Part shown: in pieces, positions 26,374-34,317 of the stretch
How the letters are laid out: every line of letters begins with the position of its first letter
Position numbering within the stretch: the first letter of the stretch is position 1
DNA from: Proteiniclasticum ruminis
Lineage (GTDB): Bacteria; Bacillota; Clostridia; Clostridiales; Clostridiaceae
Assembly (NCBI RefSeq): GCF_900115135.1
Contig: NZ_FOVK01000002.1
Span: 132,512 to 196,511, forward strand
Direction: 5' to 3'
DNA: 64,000 bases
Position numbers and translations under genes: made by a program
Notes under the pieces: generated by a model
Told to the model about the DNA's origin: nothing
What the model saw: only the letters and a program-made list of their open reading frames with translations
Databases searched by the model: none

Positions 26374-27417
26374 ATGAAAAATATAAAGAAGCTACTGGCT
26401 GCAGCCCTTGTGGGCGCATCCGTCCTTTCCCTTGCCGCCTGCGGTGAGAAGAAGGAAACCATCAATGTCTATAACTTTGGCGACTACATCAACTTTGATG
26501 TGCTGGAGCAGTTTGAGGAAGAGACCGGCATCAAGGTGAACTATGACACCTATGCAAACAACGAGGACATCTACACGAAGCTGAAGCAGGGTGGAAGCTC
26601 TTATGATGTGATTTTCCTCTCCGACTACGCCATCGAGCGTGCCATCAAGGAAGATCTTCTCACCACCATCAACTGGGACAATGTGCCAAACAGAGAAAAA
26701 GTGGATCCGGATTTTATGGATCTTGTCTTTGATCCAGGCAATGAATACTCTGCTCCTTATATGTGGGGAACCTTCGGGATTCTTTACAACAAAACCATGG
26801 TGAGTGATCCTGTGACTTCCTGGAACATCCTGTGGGATGAGAAGTACAAGGACAATATCCTCATGCTGAACAGCCAAAGAGACACCATCGGGGTATCTCT
26901 TCTGAGACTGGGCTACTCCATGAACACAAGAGACGTGAAGGAGCTGGAAGAAGCAAGAGATGAACTCATCAAGCAGAAATCCATCGTCTATGCGTACCTG
27001 GGAGACGACATCAAGGATGCCCTCATTGCAGAAGATGCAGCCCTGGGGGTGGTATGGTCTGGTGATGCCATGTATATGATTGAAGAAAATCCGAACCTGG
27101 ACTACGCCATTCCGGAGGAAGGCACCAACATCTGGTTTGACAATATGGTGATCCCAAAGAGTGTCGCAAACAAAGACGGCGCAGAGAAGTTCATAAACTT
27201 CATGCTAAGACCGGACATCGCCATCCAGAATGTGGATTACATCGGCTACTCTACTCCGATCACAGAAGCAGTGGAAATGCTCCCTGAAGAAATCAGGAAC
27301 AGCCCCATTGCGTATCCTTCTGACGAAGTGCTGGAAAACACAGAGATCTTCAGAGATCCTTCTGATGTTCTCAGCATCTATGACAGAATCTGGACAGAGA
27401 TCACCTCAGCAAATTAA
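26374..27417 (+). CDS. potD: Spermidine/putrescine-binding lipoprotein PotD
   Basis: 347 residues. The lipoprotein signal ends LSLAAC with C23 as the lipidated Cys. The mature protein opens INVYNFGDYINFDVLEQFEEETGIKVNYDTYANNEDIYTKL, the PotD/PotF hallmark, and has the polyamine-pocket segments YDVIFLSDY, GVVWSGDAMYM and IPEEGTNIWFDNMVIP. It is anchored outside the membrane and delivers polyamine to PotBC. It follows potC after 54 bases and ends at a strong terminator. Confidence 0.95.
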   Translation: MKNIKKLLAAALVGASVLSLAACGEKKETINVYNFGDYINFDVLEQFEEETGIKVNYDTYANNEDIYTKLKQGGSSYDVIFLSDYAIERAIKEDLLTTINWDNVPNREKVDPDFMDLVFDPGNEYSAPYMWGTFGILYNKTMVSDPVTSWNILWDEKYKDNILMLNSQRDTIGVSLLRLGYSMNTRDVKELEEARDELIKQKSIVYAYLGDDIKDALIAEDAALGVVWSGDAMYMIEENPNLDYAIPEEGTNIWFDNMVIPKSVANKDGAEKFINFMLRPDIAIQNVDYIGYSTPITEAVEMLPEEIRNSPIAYPSDEVLENTEIFRDPSDVLSIYDRIWTEITSAN

Positions 27418-27429
27418 GTATCGTATAGG

Positions 27430-27481
27430 AAAACTCCCTGGGTCTCCAAAACTGTTTGGAAGACCTGGGGAGTTTTCTTTT
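27430..27481 (+). terminator. Terminator of the pot operon
   Basis: AAAACTCCCTGGGTCTCC pairs with GGAAGACCTGGGGAGTTTT with small mismatches and is followed by CTTTT. Confidence 0.87.
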
Positions 27482-27533
27482 GAGTCATCGGGAGAATTGT
27501 CATTTCATTGTTCTTTTTTTTAATAGTATAAAG

Positions 27534-27568
27534 TGGTATACTGCATATAATTATGAATGTGCAGTATA
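27534..27568 (+). promoter_or_regulatory. Extended -10 promoter with overlapping 9-bp dyad
   Basis: TGGTATACT (27534-27542) is an extended -10 box without a clear -35. TATACTGCA (27537-27545) and TGCAGTATA (27560-27568) form a perfect inverted repeat over the same site, and AGTATA (27525-27530) is a further half-site. A repressor operator or a 5' hairpin is likely. Confidence 0.5.
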
Positions 27569-27586
27569 GATGAAATGGAGGAAGAT

Positions 27587-30106
27587 ATGAAAAAGCTCAA
27601 TTATCCGCTGATCCTCGGTGGACTCCTTTTTTTGATCCTGATGTTTGCGTATGTTTCCCCGGAGACTTTTACAGGAAAAGATCCGATGTTTGAAGAACCC
27701 CATAAAAACATGGAAATCCTAGTGGAAGGGGAAATGAAAGATGTGTTCACCATGCATCCCATTTTCCCCAATAAGGAGAATCTCATGGGCACCGATGATG
27801 CGGGCCGGGATGTGTACACCAGACTCGTATATGGCACCCGAAACACCCTGAAGCTTGGATTCATGATTGCTTTTTTCAGGCTTCTTCTGGCACTGCCCGT
27901 GGGGATCTTGTCTGGCATGGGCAAGAAGTTTTTTCAAAGGCTTCTTCTTTTTTTCAGCACTTATTTCAGTGCCGTACCCATCCTCATTCTCTCCTATCTG
28001 ATCTTCAGGCTGAACTTTTTCAGAAGCCTTCAGATGGATACGTCCATCCTATGGTTTTCTGTGATCCTCGCTCTTCTTGGTTTTTCCAAAGCGGCGGTGA
28101 TCATTTCTGATGCGGTGAAGCGGATCATGAATGAAGAGTTCATCGAAGGTCAGGTGGCCATTGGAAAAACCTGGCCAGAGATCATCCGGCAGAACATCTT
28201 TCCCCATGTGATGCCTGTGGCCATCAGCACCTTCTTTAAAGAAGCAGCCCAGGGACTCTTTCTCATTGCCCAGCTGGCGGTCCTTGGGATTTTTGTGGGC
28301 ACCATCCGGGAGGTGAAGGCCATGGCCTTCCGTTCTGGGTACGAGATGAGCTTGGAGCCGGAATGGGGGTCCATGCTCATGAACCTTACCAAAGATATGC
28401 AGAGAATGGAGGCGCAGTGGTGGCTGGTGGTCTTCCCTGTGGCGGTGTTCTCTTTCGCAGTGCTTTCACTGAATCTCTTGGGCGAGGGGCTTCGGCTGGA
28501 GTTTATGAAAAGAAACTCCAGGTTTGTCAGCTATATGAGAAAAGCCTATTATGTCCTTTCACCTAGAGTGCTGTTTCTTGAGATGAAGCAGTTTAAAAAA
28601 TACTGGAAACCTGTGGTTTTAAAGTTCACTGTGGTAGCTTCAGCTCTTCTTCTTTTCTTTTTGCCAAGATATCAGCCCCTGGGAGATTTCCAGGTGGAAA
28701 AAGCCATGGCGCATTTGGAGGAGCTCTCATCGGCAAAGTATGAGGGGAGAGTCTCCGGCAGTGAGGGGCACCGCCTAGCTGGAGAGTATATCAAAGACCA
28801 GATGAAGTCCTTGGGGTTCAGCATAGAAGAGCTGCCCCTCCGGTATGCGTATAAGAAACAGGAGCTTCTGGGAAATACGGAGTACAATTACGAAGGGGAA
28901 GAGCCGGTGGTGCTGCCTGGCATGGAGAAGGACTATGTGCTCACAGAGGGAACCCCACTCATTTTGAAAGAGGCCACTGTGACTGTCACCGATGAGAAGG
29001 GACAGAAGGAAGTGTATCAGGTTCATGAGGATTTCAGTATTCTTTCACTGCCCATGGAGGATCGTCTTCCAGGGGAGAAAGTCACGGTAGAAGGGACAAC
29101 CTTCATTCAAGAGGAAGGCTATGAGGGGGAAGACAAGAGCCTGATGCCTGTGGTGACCTCCGGTCTCGATGAGACGGTGCTTTTTTCCTACGGGTTTGGC
29201 GTAGAGGGAGGGGGTCTCCCTGATGGAATAGAAGCTGTAGCGACATTTCAGAACGTCACTGGTCATGAAGCCAGGTCCAACACCTACAGCGGATATCAGC
29301 TGAAAATCATGCCCTTTGGGGAGCTTTCCGAGAAGCTTTCTAAGGGAAATCAAAAGGTGATCATCGAATACACCATCCCAAGTTATACAAAGCATTCTGG
29401 AAGAACCATGGAAGCATGGCTGCTTCCTGAAGGCAGAAGCATGGAAGACCAGGGAGAGATTCTCATCATTGGGGTGCCCTATGACGGGGTGTATCAAAAA
29501 GATGGCGGATCTTCTGTAGAGAGCACTGTTCCTGTAGCCATGGCGCTGGAACTGGCAAGGGCCATAACGGAGGGAGGCAGAACCTACGAGAAACCCATCC
29601 TGTTTTTATTCTTTGATAAAGAAATCGATCCACTTTTATCTGCCTACACCAAAGGCAGCGGGAATTATTATATGAGGCGTACGGAACTTTCTGCCAATGG
29701 CGGATATTCCTACCTGGAGCTCATGGGTACTGGTCTCAAAGGAAATAAAGTGGTGGATCTTGTGGCCTATTTCGGTCAGCTGGATAAGGAGAATTCCTTT
29801 AGAAGCATTCTGCAGATGGAAAAGATCTTGAAAGAGGAAAAGGTGCCTTACCTGAGGACCCAGAACCTGCTGCCTACAGAAGGTGCTTTACAAAGCAGGG
29901 GAGTCCTGGATACCACCTCGCCTTCAATACTAGAGTTCAGAGCCAATGCCCATATCGCCATTGGTGTAGGTAATGCCTACAGAAATGCCATGGGTACAAA
30001 GAAAGATACGCTGAAGAATGTCAATGTGAAGAAAATGGAGCGGACAGGGATCATGCTGACGGATCTTCTCATCAGCAAAGAATATTTCAGGCTGGGGGTG
30101 GAGTAA
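27587..30106 (+). CDS. DppC/OppC-type permease fused to a degenerate M28 peptidase domain
   Basis: 839 residues. The first 345 form a six-helix peptide-type ABC permease: OppC-like MGTDDAGRDVYTRLVYGTR (67-85) and the EAA loop EGQVAIGKTWPEIIRQNIFPHV (about 167-188). A seventh helix (about 345-363) would carry the remainder outside. Residues about 370-839 resemble an M28 aminopeptidase with an insertion. At the metal sites, GVPYDG stands where GAHxD is expected (His lost) and FFDKEI where FF.xEE is expected (second Glu lost). Catalysis is therefore doubtful. No ATPase, second permease or binding protein is adjacent. The ATG at 27587 follows GGAGGA. The next gene starts 2 bases after the stop. 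Confidence 0.82.
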   Translation: MKKLNYPLILGGLLFLILMFAYVSPETFTGKDPMFEEPHKNMEILVEGEMKDVFTMHPIFPNKENLMGTDDAGRDVYTRLVYGTRNTLKLGFMIAFFRLLLALPVGILSGMGKKFFQRLLLFFSTYFSAVPILILSYLIFRLNFFRSLQMDTSILWFSVILALLGFSKAAVIISDAVKRIMNEEFIEGQVAIGKTWPEIIRQNIFPHVMPVAISTFFKEAAQGLFLIAQLAVLGIFVGTIREVKAMAFRSGYEMSLEPEWGSMLMNLTKDMQRMEAQWWLVVFPVAVFSFAVLSLNLLGEGLRLEFMKRNSRFVSYMRKAYYVLSPRVLFLEMKQFKKYWKPVVLKFTVVASALLLFFLPRYQPLGDFQVEKAMAHLEELSSAKYEGRVSGSEGHRLAGEYIKDQMKSLGFSIEELPLRYAYKKQELLGNTEYNYEGEEPVVLPGMEKDYVLTEGTPLILKEATVTVTDEKGQKEVYQVHEDFSILSLPMEDRLPGEKVTVEGTTFIQEEGYEGEDKSLMPVVTSGLDETVLFSYGFGVEGGGLPDGIEAVATFQNVTGHEARSNTYSGYQLKIMPFGELSEKLSKGNQKVIIEYTIPSYTKHSGRTMEAWLLPEGRSMEDQGEILIIGVPYDGVYQKDGGSSVESTVPVAMALELARAITEGGRTYEKPILFLFFDKEIDPLLSAYTKGSGNYYMRRTELSANGGYSYLELMGTGLKGNKVVDLVAYFGQLDKENSFRSILQMEKILKEEKVPYLRTQNLLPTEGALQSRGVLDTTSPSILEFRANAHIAIGVGNAYRNAMGTKKDTLKNVNVKKMERTGIMLTDLLISKEYFRLGVE

Positions 30107-30108
30107 CG

Positions 30109-30963
30109 GTGGAAAAGTATCATGTTGAGAGAGATAACAAGGTAGAGGAGGAAGACAAGAGTGGCTGTAAGCTGGGCTTCTCCAAGGAACAGTTCGCAGG
30201 GCTGATCTTTCTGCCGGTGATCCTCAATGGACGAGGAATCATTGCATTCTTTGATACTGGGGCCGGAATAACTTTCATCAGATCCTCTCTTGCAAAAGAA
30301 ATGGGTCTTAAGGAGCAGTCTCAGCTTCGGGGAGGAAACAACCAAGGAAAGGAGATGGATTTCAGAACTGTCGAGGTAGGCAGTCTGGTTCTAGGGCAGG
30401 AGCGGATGGAGAATCTATCTGCAGGCGTGGTGCCAGACGAGTCCCTGGATTTGGGACATGACTCGGAAGGTAATGCATTTCCAGCAGATCTCATCTTAGG
30501 ATGGGATGTCATTGGAAATTTAAGGTTCGCTTTTGATATGAGGAAGAGAGAGGTCCTGGTGAAACCTGGTGGTGTAAGCCCTCAGGAGGATTCTCTGAAA
30601 TGGGACAGGTTTCCTGAAATTCAGATAGACTACCAAGGGGAGAAGTACCCCATGGGTTTTGATACGGGGCATACTGAAACCATGCTGGATGATTCCTGGC
30701 TGAACCGGATCCAAGGCCTTCATTCTTCCAGTACAGTAGTACAAGGTATTGGTTCCCGGTCGGAGGAAGAGGTGCACATCGCGGACAGGCTGACCTTCTT
30801 TGTATATGGGCAGGAAGTGACTCTGGAACATATCGAAATCATGAACTACGAGATTCCTGGAAGTGTTCCGGGATCCATCTCAGGTCTTCTAGGGATAGAT
30901 TTGGTGAAAGGAAAGAGATGGACCATGGACGGAAAAAGCCGTCACTTTCAAATTCTAGATTGA
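30109..30963 (+). CDS. Two-lobed retropepsin-like aspartic protease homologue
   Basis: 284 residues. Two DTG motifs are present: AFFDTGAGITFI (D49) and GFDTGHTETML (D185). Each is followed at the right distance by a hydrophobic-hydrophobic-Gly motif (LILGWDVIG about 128; LLGIDLV near the C-terminus). This is the arrangement of a complete pepsin/retropepsin pair in one chain, while most bacterial relatives have one DTG and dimerise. There is no signal peptide or TM helix, so it should be cytoplasmic. GTG at 30109 is preceded by GGGGGTGGAG. It is co-transcribed with the permease fusion, and a joint role in peptide handling is inferred. Confidence 0.78.
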   Translation: MEKYHVERDNKVEEEDKSGCKLGFSKEQFAGLIFLPVILNGRGIIAFFDTGAGITFIRSSLAKEMGLKEQSQLRGGNNQGKEMDFRTVEVGSLVLGQERMENLSAGVVPDESLDLGHDSEGNAFPADLILGWDVIGNLRFAFDMRKREVLVKPGGVSPQEDSLKWDRFPEIQIDYQGEKYPMGFDTGHTETMLDDSWLNRIQGLHSSSTVVQGIGSRSEEEVHIADRLTFFVYGQEVTLEHIEIMNYEIPGSVPGSISGLLGIDLVKGKRWTMDGKSRHFQILD

Positions 30964-30978
30964 TACAAGTATAAAATG

Positions 30979-31029
30979 AATACGCTGAGAAACAAGTCCC
31001 CATGGAATTTGTCTCTCAGCGTATTTCTT
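30979..31029. terminator. Bidirectional terminator
   Basis: AATACGCTGAGA and TCTCAGCGTATT form a perfect 12-bp stem with a loop of 23 bases, between converging genes. Confidence 0.8.
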
Positions 31030-31054
31030 GTTATGTAGAAAAGTTCTGCTGTAT

Positions 31055-31891
31055 TTAAATCTTCTTCACCTCGGACAGAGCATCGATTCTTCGCTCCACA
31101 TTCTCCAGCCAAAGATCGATGCCAGAGCGCGTCCAGTCCATGGGGAAGAGCAGCTCCTCCTCCACCAGAGGATGAAGAGCCATCATATCCGGATGCTCTG
31201 CTCCCTTAGAGAGGCAGTTGCCGCAGAGATACTCGTTGTCTCCGATGGCGTAGGCATACTTGATGTGTGGGGTATTAAACCGGTGAAGAACACATCTTTT
31301 TCCAAAGACCAGCTTCACTTTGGTGCCATCCCCGATGGTGATGGTGATGCCTTCTTGCCAGCTGCTTTCCAGTGCCTTCTTCTCCTGGTCGAAAATGCAC
31401 TCATTGAGGAGCTCCATCTCACGGAGCTCGTCTAAAAGCTTTGGCAGTGTCGGCAGCTCACTGACATTTTTGGCGTCAGATATGATCTTTGCAAATTTCC
31501 AGGGGTAGGTGTTGCTTGTGAAAAACTCTGCATCAGAAAGGTTCCAGTCCAAGGGAAACATGATGTTTTCCTCAATCTCCTCATACTTTCGCAAGGTTCT
31601 GTGGCAGGTGAGACACTGGTATTTGTTCTCTCCGATTCTGTAGGCGAAGGTCTCCTTCTGTTCATAGTAGGAATGGCCGGCACAGATGATGCCGCTGATG
31701 AGCTGAACCTCGGTACCATCCTCAATTGTGAATGTGATACCTTCCTGGAAGGCCTGATCCACAGCTTGGAGTTCCTCTTGGGCATAGGCACCTTCTGTAA
31801 TTTTTTTGTTCACTTTTTTATAGATGGACTTCAGGGAGGGCAGGGATTCGATACTTCTTGACTTTGCGATGATTTCCAGAAAATTATACAT
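31055..31891 (-). CDS. Unknown protein with two CxxH...CxxC repeats
   Basis: 278 residues, soluble, not recognised. It consists of two repeats of about 130 residues. Each has an opening (F/W)QEGIT.TI.DGT.V.L, a Cys-x2-His, 19 residues, a Cys-x2-Cys and a closing E..(I/L)(M/L)FP(L/M)DW. The putative ligands are C70/H73/C93/C96 and C200/H203/C223/C226, with identical spacing, so two small zinc-binding modules are likely. Zinc ribbons often bind nucleic acid or proteins, but nothing else points to a role. It has an AGGAG site before the ATG and stands alone. Confidence 0.75.
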   Translation of the reverse strand: MYNFLEIIAKSRSIESLPSLKSIYKKVNKKITEGAYAQEELQAVDQAFQEGITFTIEDGTEVQLISGIICAGHSYYEQKETFAYRIGENKYQCLTCHRTLRKYEEIEENIMFPLDWNLSDAEFFTSNTYPWKFAKIISDAKNVSELPTLPKLLDELREMELLNECIFDQEKKALESSWQEGITITIGDGTKVKLVFGKRCVLHRFNTPHIKYAYAIGDNEYLCGNCLSKGAEHPDMMALHPLVEEELLFPMDWTRSGIDLWLENVERRIDALSEVKKI

Positions 31892-32061
31892 CTATGTGCT
31901 CCTTTTTGGGTCTGATGTTATTTTGATGACTTCTCAGATTCCTTGTTCTTCCCATTATAACATTTTTCAAAGGAAACAAAGAAAGATCTTCAAAAAGTGG
32001 TGATATCACTGGGTTGAAATACCACGTGAGAATACGAGACTATAAAAATTTCATAATAACC

Positions 32062-32120
32062 TTTACAATCGCCGATTTTATAATATAATGGACTTAAGAA
32101 ATTAGTGCAAGCGGTTGCAC
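32062..32120 (+). promoter_or_regulatory. Promoter and LacI-type operator of the GH31-malQ-phosphorylase operon
   Basis: TTTACA (32062-32067) and TATAAT (32084-32089) are spaced 16 bases. The palindrome GTGCAAGCGGTTGCAC (32105-32120) lies just after the expected start of transcription. The same type of site occurs twice before malE, and a LacI-family repressor gene lies downstream at 44646. Confidence 0.72.
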
Positions 32121-32140
32121 TGAATCAGATGGAGGTCAAA

Positions 32141-34294
32141 ATGGAAGCATTTAAGATGACAGACAACGTCATAGGCTTTCGATTTGGAAACCCTGTGGAG
32201 ACTGGGGTTATCCAGGGAGAGAAGACACAAGTAGAAGTGAACCTTCCCATTGAACTGCGGGAAGAGGGCGGAAGAATCTCATTCACACTGAAGCTGACAG
32301 AAAATGACCGGGTCTACGGTCTTGGACCAAACCTTGGAGGGATCAATAAGAGAGGAAGGATCTACGAGTCCTACTGTACCGACGATCCGCTGCATCATGA
32401 GGATAAGACAACCCTTTATGGCGCTCATAACTTTTTTGTGCTGGAAGATGATGATGTGGCCACGGGCTTTTTCATCGATTTTCCTGGAAGAGTAAAGTAC
32501 GATGTGGGATTCACCACCCTGGAGGAGCTTCAGGTGGAGATCCATGGACAAGACTTTGATATTTATCTGCTGGAAGGTGCATCCATCAAAGAGATTGTAG
32601 CAAGTTTCCATAAGCTTGCGGGTAAGCCTTATATGCCGCCTAAGTGGGGTCTCGGGTATTTCCAGTCTAGATGGGGATATCAGACAGAAGAGGACGTGAA
32701 GAAGGTTTATGAAACCTTCAAAGAAGAAGAGATTCCCCTGGATGGTATTTATCTGGATCTGGATTACATGGAGGACTTTAAAGACTTCACCCTTTCTGAG
32801 GAAAGGTTCCCGAATTTCAAGGATATGGCCTTGAAGATGAAGGAAGAAGGGGTAAGGCTCATTCCCATCATTGATGCAGGGGTGAAGATCGAAGAAGGAT
32901 ACCCTGTCTATGAAGAAGGCATTAAGGGAGACCACTTCGTGAAGGATAAAGATGGCAAGCCTTATGTGGCAGCCGTATGGCCAGGAAAAGTGCACTTCCC
33001 GGATTTTCTGAAAGAAGAAACCCAAAGGTGGTTTGGAGACCAATATAAGATTCTTACAGATGCAGGCATCGAAGGGGTCTGGAACGATATGAATGAACCC
33101 GCCATCTTCTATGATGAGACATCTCTACAAGAAGGGGTGGAAGCAGCCATCCTTGCCCAGGGCGGGAACCTGAATGTCAATGCGTTCTTCTCCTTACGGG
33201 ACAAGTTCATGAACATCGGCAACAAGCTGGAATACTACAGAAGATTCTTCCATGAAATTGGGGACAGAAGGCTCACCAATGAGGAAGTGCATAATCTTTA
33301 CGGATACATGATGACAAAGTCTGCATCCTTAGGACTCAAGAAGCACCTGGGCAAGAGACATGTCCTCATTTCAAGAGCTTCCTCCATCGGGATGCACCGA
33401 TACGGCGGCCTCTGGACCGGAGACAACAGCTCCTGGTGGAGTCACCTCTCCTTAAATCTTCGTATGCTGCCTTCTCTCAATATGTCCGGTTTCTACTATG
33501 TGGGCGCGGACACAGGAGGATTTGGCGGTCATGTCAGCGGAGAGCTTCTCACAAGATGGCTTCAGCTGTCGGTGTTCACACCGCTTCTGCGAAACCACTC
33601 CGCCATCGGCACCAGGGTTCAGGAACCCTATGCCTTTGGGGATGTTCTCACAAGAGCGAACAAGAAGCACATCGAAAGACGCTACATGCTGATTCCTTAT
33701 CTGTACTCTGAGATGCTGAAGACCTATGAAACGGGCGGGATGATGTTTACCCCTCTAGCCTTCGAGTTCTTCGGAGAAGAAGCTCAGCAGGCGGAAGATC
33801 AGATGCTGCTGGGAGAAGAGCTGATGCTCGCCCCGGTGGTTTCGCAAAATGCCAAGGGCAGATATGTGTATCTTCCTGAGGACATGGTGCTGGTGGACTT
33901 CAAAAAATATGACTCCTCCCTTACGCTTCTGAAAGATGGGGTGCATTATGTATCCTATTCACTGGAGGATCTGAAGTTCTTCTTAAGAAGGAACAGGCTG
34001 ATGCCTTACACCATGCCTTCCCAGACGGTGAAGGACCAGGATCTTTCAATACTGAAGGTTCTTGGTTATGTGGATACAGAAGCGGTCTATGTGCTTTATG
34101 ACGACGATGGCGAAAGCTTCGGATATGAACAAGGTAAGATTTACAAAACAACACTCTATGCAAGAAAACTGGAGACCGGCGGTATGAAAGTGGAAGCAAA
34201 GAGCAATCATCCAGACCTTCAGACGGTGAATTTCACCCTCATGGACGGCACAGGTGAAATATGGAACGAGGAGGTAAAAGTTCAGCGGGGTTAA
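32141..34294 (+). CDS. GH31 alpha-glucosidase
   Basis: 717 residues, cytoplasmic (no signal). The GH31 nucleophile lies in GVWNDMNEPAIF and the acid/base in LWTGDNSSWW; upstream YLDLDYMEDFKDFTL is the substrate-binding strand, and LLRNHSAIGTRVQEPYAF and an N-terminal galactose-mutarotase-like domain complete the fold. It probably releases glucose from the non-reducing end of maltodextrins or isomaltose-type sugars. The ATG at 32141 follows GGAGG; the in-frame GTG at 32105 falls inside the operator and is rejected. It is the first gene of an operon with malQ and a phosphorylase. Confidence 0.93.
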   Translation: MEAFKMTDNVIGFRFGNPVETGVIQGEKTQVEVNLPIELREEGGRISFTLKLTENDRVYGLGPNLGGINKRGRIYESYCTDDPLHHEDKTTLYGAHNFFVLEDDDVATGFFIDFPGRVKYDVGFTTLEELQVEIHGQDFDIYLLEGASIKEIVASFHKLAGKPYMPPKWGLGYFQSRWGYQTEEDVKKVYETFKEEEIPLDGIYLDLDYMEDFKDFTLSEERFPNFKDMALKMKEEGVRLIPIIDAGVKIEEGYPVYEEGIKGDHFVKDKDGKPYVAAVWPGKVHFPDFLKEETQRWFGDQYKILTDAGIEGVWNDMNEPAIFYDETSLQEGVEAAILAQGGNLNVNAFFSLRDKFMNIGNKLEYYRRFFHEIGDRRLTNEEVHNLYGYMMTKSASLGLKKHLGKRHVLISRASSIGMHRYGGLWTGDNSSWWSHLSLNLRMLPSLNMSGFYYVGADTGGFGGHVSGELLTRWLQLSVFTPLLRNHSAIGTRVQEPYAFGDVLTRANKKHIERRYMLIPYLYSEMLKTYETGGMMFTPLAFEFFGEEAQQAEDQMLLGEELMLAPVVSQNAKGRYVYLPEDMVLVDFKKYDSSLTLLKDGVHYVSYSLEDLKFFLRRNRLMPYTMPSQTVKDQDLSILKVLGYVDTEAVYVLYDDDGESFGYEQGKIYKTTLYARKLETGGMKVEAKSNHPDLQTVNFTLMDGTGEIWNEEVKVQRG

Positions 34295-34317
34295 CCCTTC
34301 GCTGAATGAGAACAGGC

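Noticed and set aside
27587-30106. Possibility that the permease and M28-like halves are two genes joined by an error
   Set aside because: The frame runs through a plausible seventh TM helix linking both halves, and no ribosome site or start was seen at the junction; the point remains open to checking in relatives.
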